NCBI GenBank assembly: GCA_018374635.1
Contig: JAHAEW010000035.1
Coordinates: 1 to 33,093, forward strand
DNA: 33,093 nt
Direction of reading: 5' to 3'
From: Clostridiales bacterium
GTDB lineage: Bacteria > Bacillota > Clostridia > Oscillospirales > Oscillospiraceae
Shown here: positions 31,864 through 33,093 of the stretch, piece by piece
How positions within the stretch are numbered: the stretch's first letter is position 1
Layout of the letters: each line of letters begins with the position of its first letter
Notes under the pieces: model-generated
The model's database searches: none
What the model saw: only the letters and a program-made list of their open reading frames with translations
Told to the model about the DNA's origin: nothing
Made by a program: the position numbers and the translations under genes

Positions 31864-32952
31864 ATGCTCACCTGTGACGAAGCCCTGGAACTCATCAGCG
31901 CCTCTTTGGACGGCCCCCTTGCGCCCGATGAGTCCCGGCGTCTGGAGGAGCACCTGAAGCTCTGCGCACCCTGCCGGGCCCTCCGCGCCGATCTGGAATC
32001 CCTCCACGATCAGCTCCCGCTGCTGAATGCACCCGTGCCGGAGGGGCTTTCCAGGCGCATTCTGGAGCAGGTCCACACCGAGCCCAAGGCGGTCCTGCTG
32101 CCGCGGCGGCACGGTCTGCCCCGCCGCTGGCGGCAGTGGGCCGCTTCGGCCGCAGCATTTGCCCTGGTGCTTTTGGGCGCCGGCGGAATCGGACTCTCCC
32201 AGATCACCGCGCCGCCCGGAGAGAGTGCTCTCTCCGCTTCTTCCCCCAAAGTCCGGACGGATCTTTCCGCATCCGGCGCGCCTGCGCCCGATGCATCCGC
32301 CCCCCTCCCTTCTCCTGCATCCTCTTCTCCCGTACCGGAGGATATACCGGAAAATCTGCCCTCCATTTGCGCGGGGGTCCCGGATGGGAGCGCCCCCTTT
32401 GCGCTTCCGTCCGCAGAGCAGGACTCCCCTCCCGCAGACATACCGGCTCCGGCCGCCCCGGAAGACGCGGAAGCGGGCTCCACCTCCACCGGCGCCAAAG
32501 CCCTGCCGCAGAGTGATTCGGGCTCCAGCGGCGCCCCCTTCTCCTACGGTACCCAGCCCGCAGCGGAGGCTCCAGGCACATCTCAGGAAACCATCCAGGA
32601 GGCTCTTCTCCGCATCTATGAAGAGAAATTGGGCGGACAGGCGGCCTTTACCAGAAGCGCCCTGCCCGATTCCGAGGTGACGGGCCTTTTGCTTCAGCCC
32701 ATTCCCGTGTCCGAAGATCCCTCTCCCCAGTGTGCCGCGCTGGTCTATGTGGGCACAGCGGCGGACGAGCTGGAATTTCACCTCCACAGCTATGCGAGCG
32801 AAGAACCCGTTCTCTCTGCCCGCGATTCCTCCTATCTGCGCTACTTTGTTCTTCCGGCAACCGGGGCGGTGCGCGTTGAAACCGTATCAGAGACCCAGGC
32901 GCTGGAGGAAGAGCCTGCCGTCCATGCCCTCTGCGGCAGAATCGACAATTAA
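31864..32952 (+). CDS. zinc-finger anti-sigma factor with Pro/Ser/Ala-rich stalk
   Basis: A 362-residue single-pass membrane anti-sigma factor. The cytoplasmic ZAS-type zinc finger uses Cys4, His30, Cys34 and Cys37 (LEEHLKLCAPC). The membrane helix is at about 92-112. A low-complexity, Pro/Ser/Ala-rich extracytoplasmic stalk covers about 115-240, and a compact C-terminal domain of about 120 residues follows (IQEALLRIYEEKLGGQAAF onward) that I do not recognise and that may be the sensor. AAAGGAGG precedes the ATG. It should sequester the ECF sigma factor encoded upstream and be cut by regulated proteolysis, as for RsiW-like proteins (inference). Confidence 0.87.
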   Translation: MLTCDEALELISASLDGPLAPDESRRLEEHLKLCAPCRALRADLESLHDQLPLLNAPVPEGLSRRILEQVHTEPKAVLLPRRHGLPRRWRQWAASAAAFALVLLGAGGIGLSQITAPPGESALSASSPKVRTDLSASGAPAPDASAPLPSPASSSPVPEDIPENLPSICAGVPDGSAPFALPSAEQDSPPADIPAPAAPEDAEAGSTSTGAKALPQSDSGSSGAPFSYGTQPAAEAPGTSQETIQEALLRIYEEKLGGQAAFTRSALPDSEVTGLLLQPIPVSEDPSPQCAALVYVGTAADELEFHLHSYASEEPVLSARDSSYLRYFVLPATGAVRVETVSETQALEEEPAVHALCGRIDN

Positions 32953-32964
32953 ATCTCTCACTGA

Positions 32965-32996
32965 AGCAGGTCCGTGTACATATCACACGGACCTGC
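32965..32996 (+). terminator. hairpin behind the anti-sigma gene
   Basis: A perfect 12-bp stem GCAGGTCCGTGT/ACACGGACCTGC (32966-32977 with 32985-32996) with a 7-base loop. No T-run follows; instead the terminal repeat starts directly, which itself contains AT-rich hairpins. Confidence 0.65.
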
Positions 32997-33092
32997 TCAG
33001 CGTGTCGAAAAACTTCGACACGCTTCTCAAAAATGCAAGCATTTTTTCGAGGGGATGCAGGCCGCTGCGCGCACTCGCTTTCGCTCGCACAC
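32997..33092. repeat. terminal inverted repeat, right copy (REP-like element)
   Basis: The reverse complement of 1-96 without a mismatch. Relative to the neighbouring gene it has the same order as the left copy: gene end, hairpin, CGTGTCGAA palindrome, then AAAAATGC palindrome. This suggests a gene-end-associated dispersed repeat rather than a pair specific to this window. Confidence 0.85.
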
Positions 33093-33093
33093 T

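Noticed and set aside
1..33093. CRISPR array, rRNA operon or transposase gene
   Set aside because: No regularly spaced repeats, no rRNA sequence and no transposase or integrase frame were recognised anywhere in the window.

Overview
The window reads as a high-GC, spore-forming member of the Clostridia, most likely Oscillospiraceae (Flavonifractor/Lawsonibacter-like). This placement is inferred from the gene set (WalRK-YycHI, SpoIIE, MecA-like adaptor, TRAP and BMP transporters, rubredoxin and ferredoxins) and codon composition; no marker gene was compared. The two window ends carry the same 96-bp sequence in inverted orientation, so the window is probably a contig bounded by a dispersed repeat.

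Layout. (1) 147-5680, minus: operon of a Nudix ADP-ribose pyrophosphatase, WalR, WalK, YycH and YycI, the cell-wall-homeostasis two-component system. The walR-walK junction carries a 129-bp multi-hairpin insert flanked by a 74-bp duplication of the walR 3' end. (2) 5932-8076, plus: MecA-like ClpC adaptor, SmpB, cyclophilin and tmRNA (protein quality control and ribosome rescue). (3) 8077-9500: AT-rich, decayed accessory patch behind ssrA with two ORFs each broken by an in-frame stop, paired terminators and a tRNA/tmRNA T-arm-like fragment. (4) 9517-19023: nucleoside/ribosyl uptake and catabolism locus. It has a strong promoter with a LacI-type palindromic operator, an ADP-ribosylglycohydrolase-family enzyme, a BMP lipoprotein with two-domain ABC ATPase and two permeases, a LacI regulator (minus), a PfkB sugar/nucleoside kinase and a nucleoside hydrolase. 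(5) 19136-23122, minus: TRAP transporter (DctM, DctP, DctQ) with a cyclase-family hydrolase between DctP and DctQ, behind a promoter embedded in a large palindrome. (6) 23231-25882, minus: TetM-like ribosome-binding GTPase fused at its C terminus to a YacP/Rae1-type NYN nuclease. (7) 26036-27258, minus: ferredoxin, NapH-like membrane Fe-S protein and ArsR regulator, translationally coupled. (8) 27280-30045, minus: SpoIIE and rubredoxin. (9) 30202-32952, plus: tRNA-dihydrouridine synthase, ECF sigma factor and zinc-finger anti-sigma factor.

How the parts work together. The 9.5-19 kb locus looks like one regulon: import by the BMP/ABC system, hydrolysis of N-glycosidic bonds by the ARH-family enzyme and the nucleoside hydrolase, phosphorylation by the PfkB kinase, and control by the encoded LacI protein through the operator at 9546-9573. 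SmpB, tmRNA, the MecA-like adaptor and the GTPase-nuclease fusion all concern stalled translation or protein turnover, although the fusion lies about 15 kb away in a separate unit. The most unusual item is the GTPase-Rae1 fusion, which joins two modules whose separate relatives both act at the ribosomal A site.
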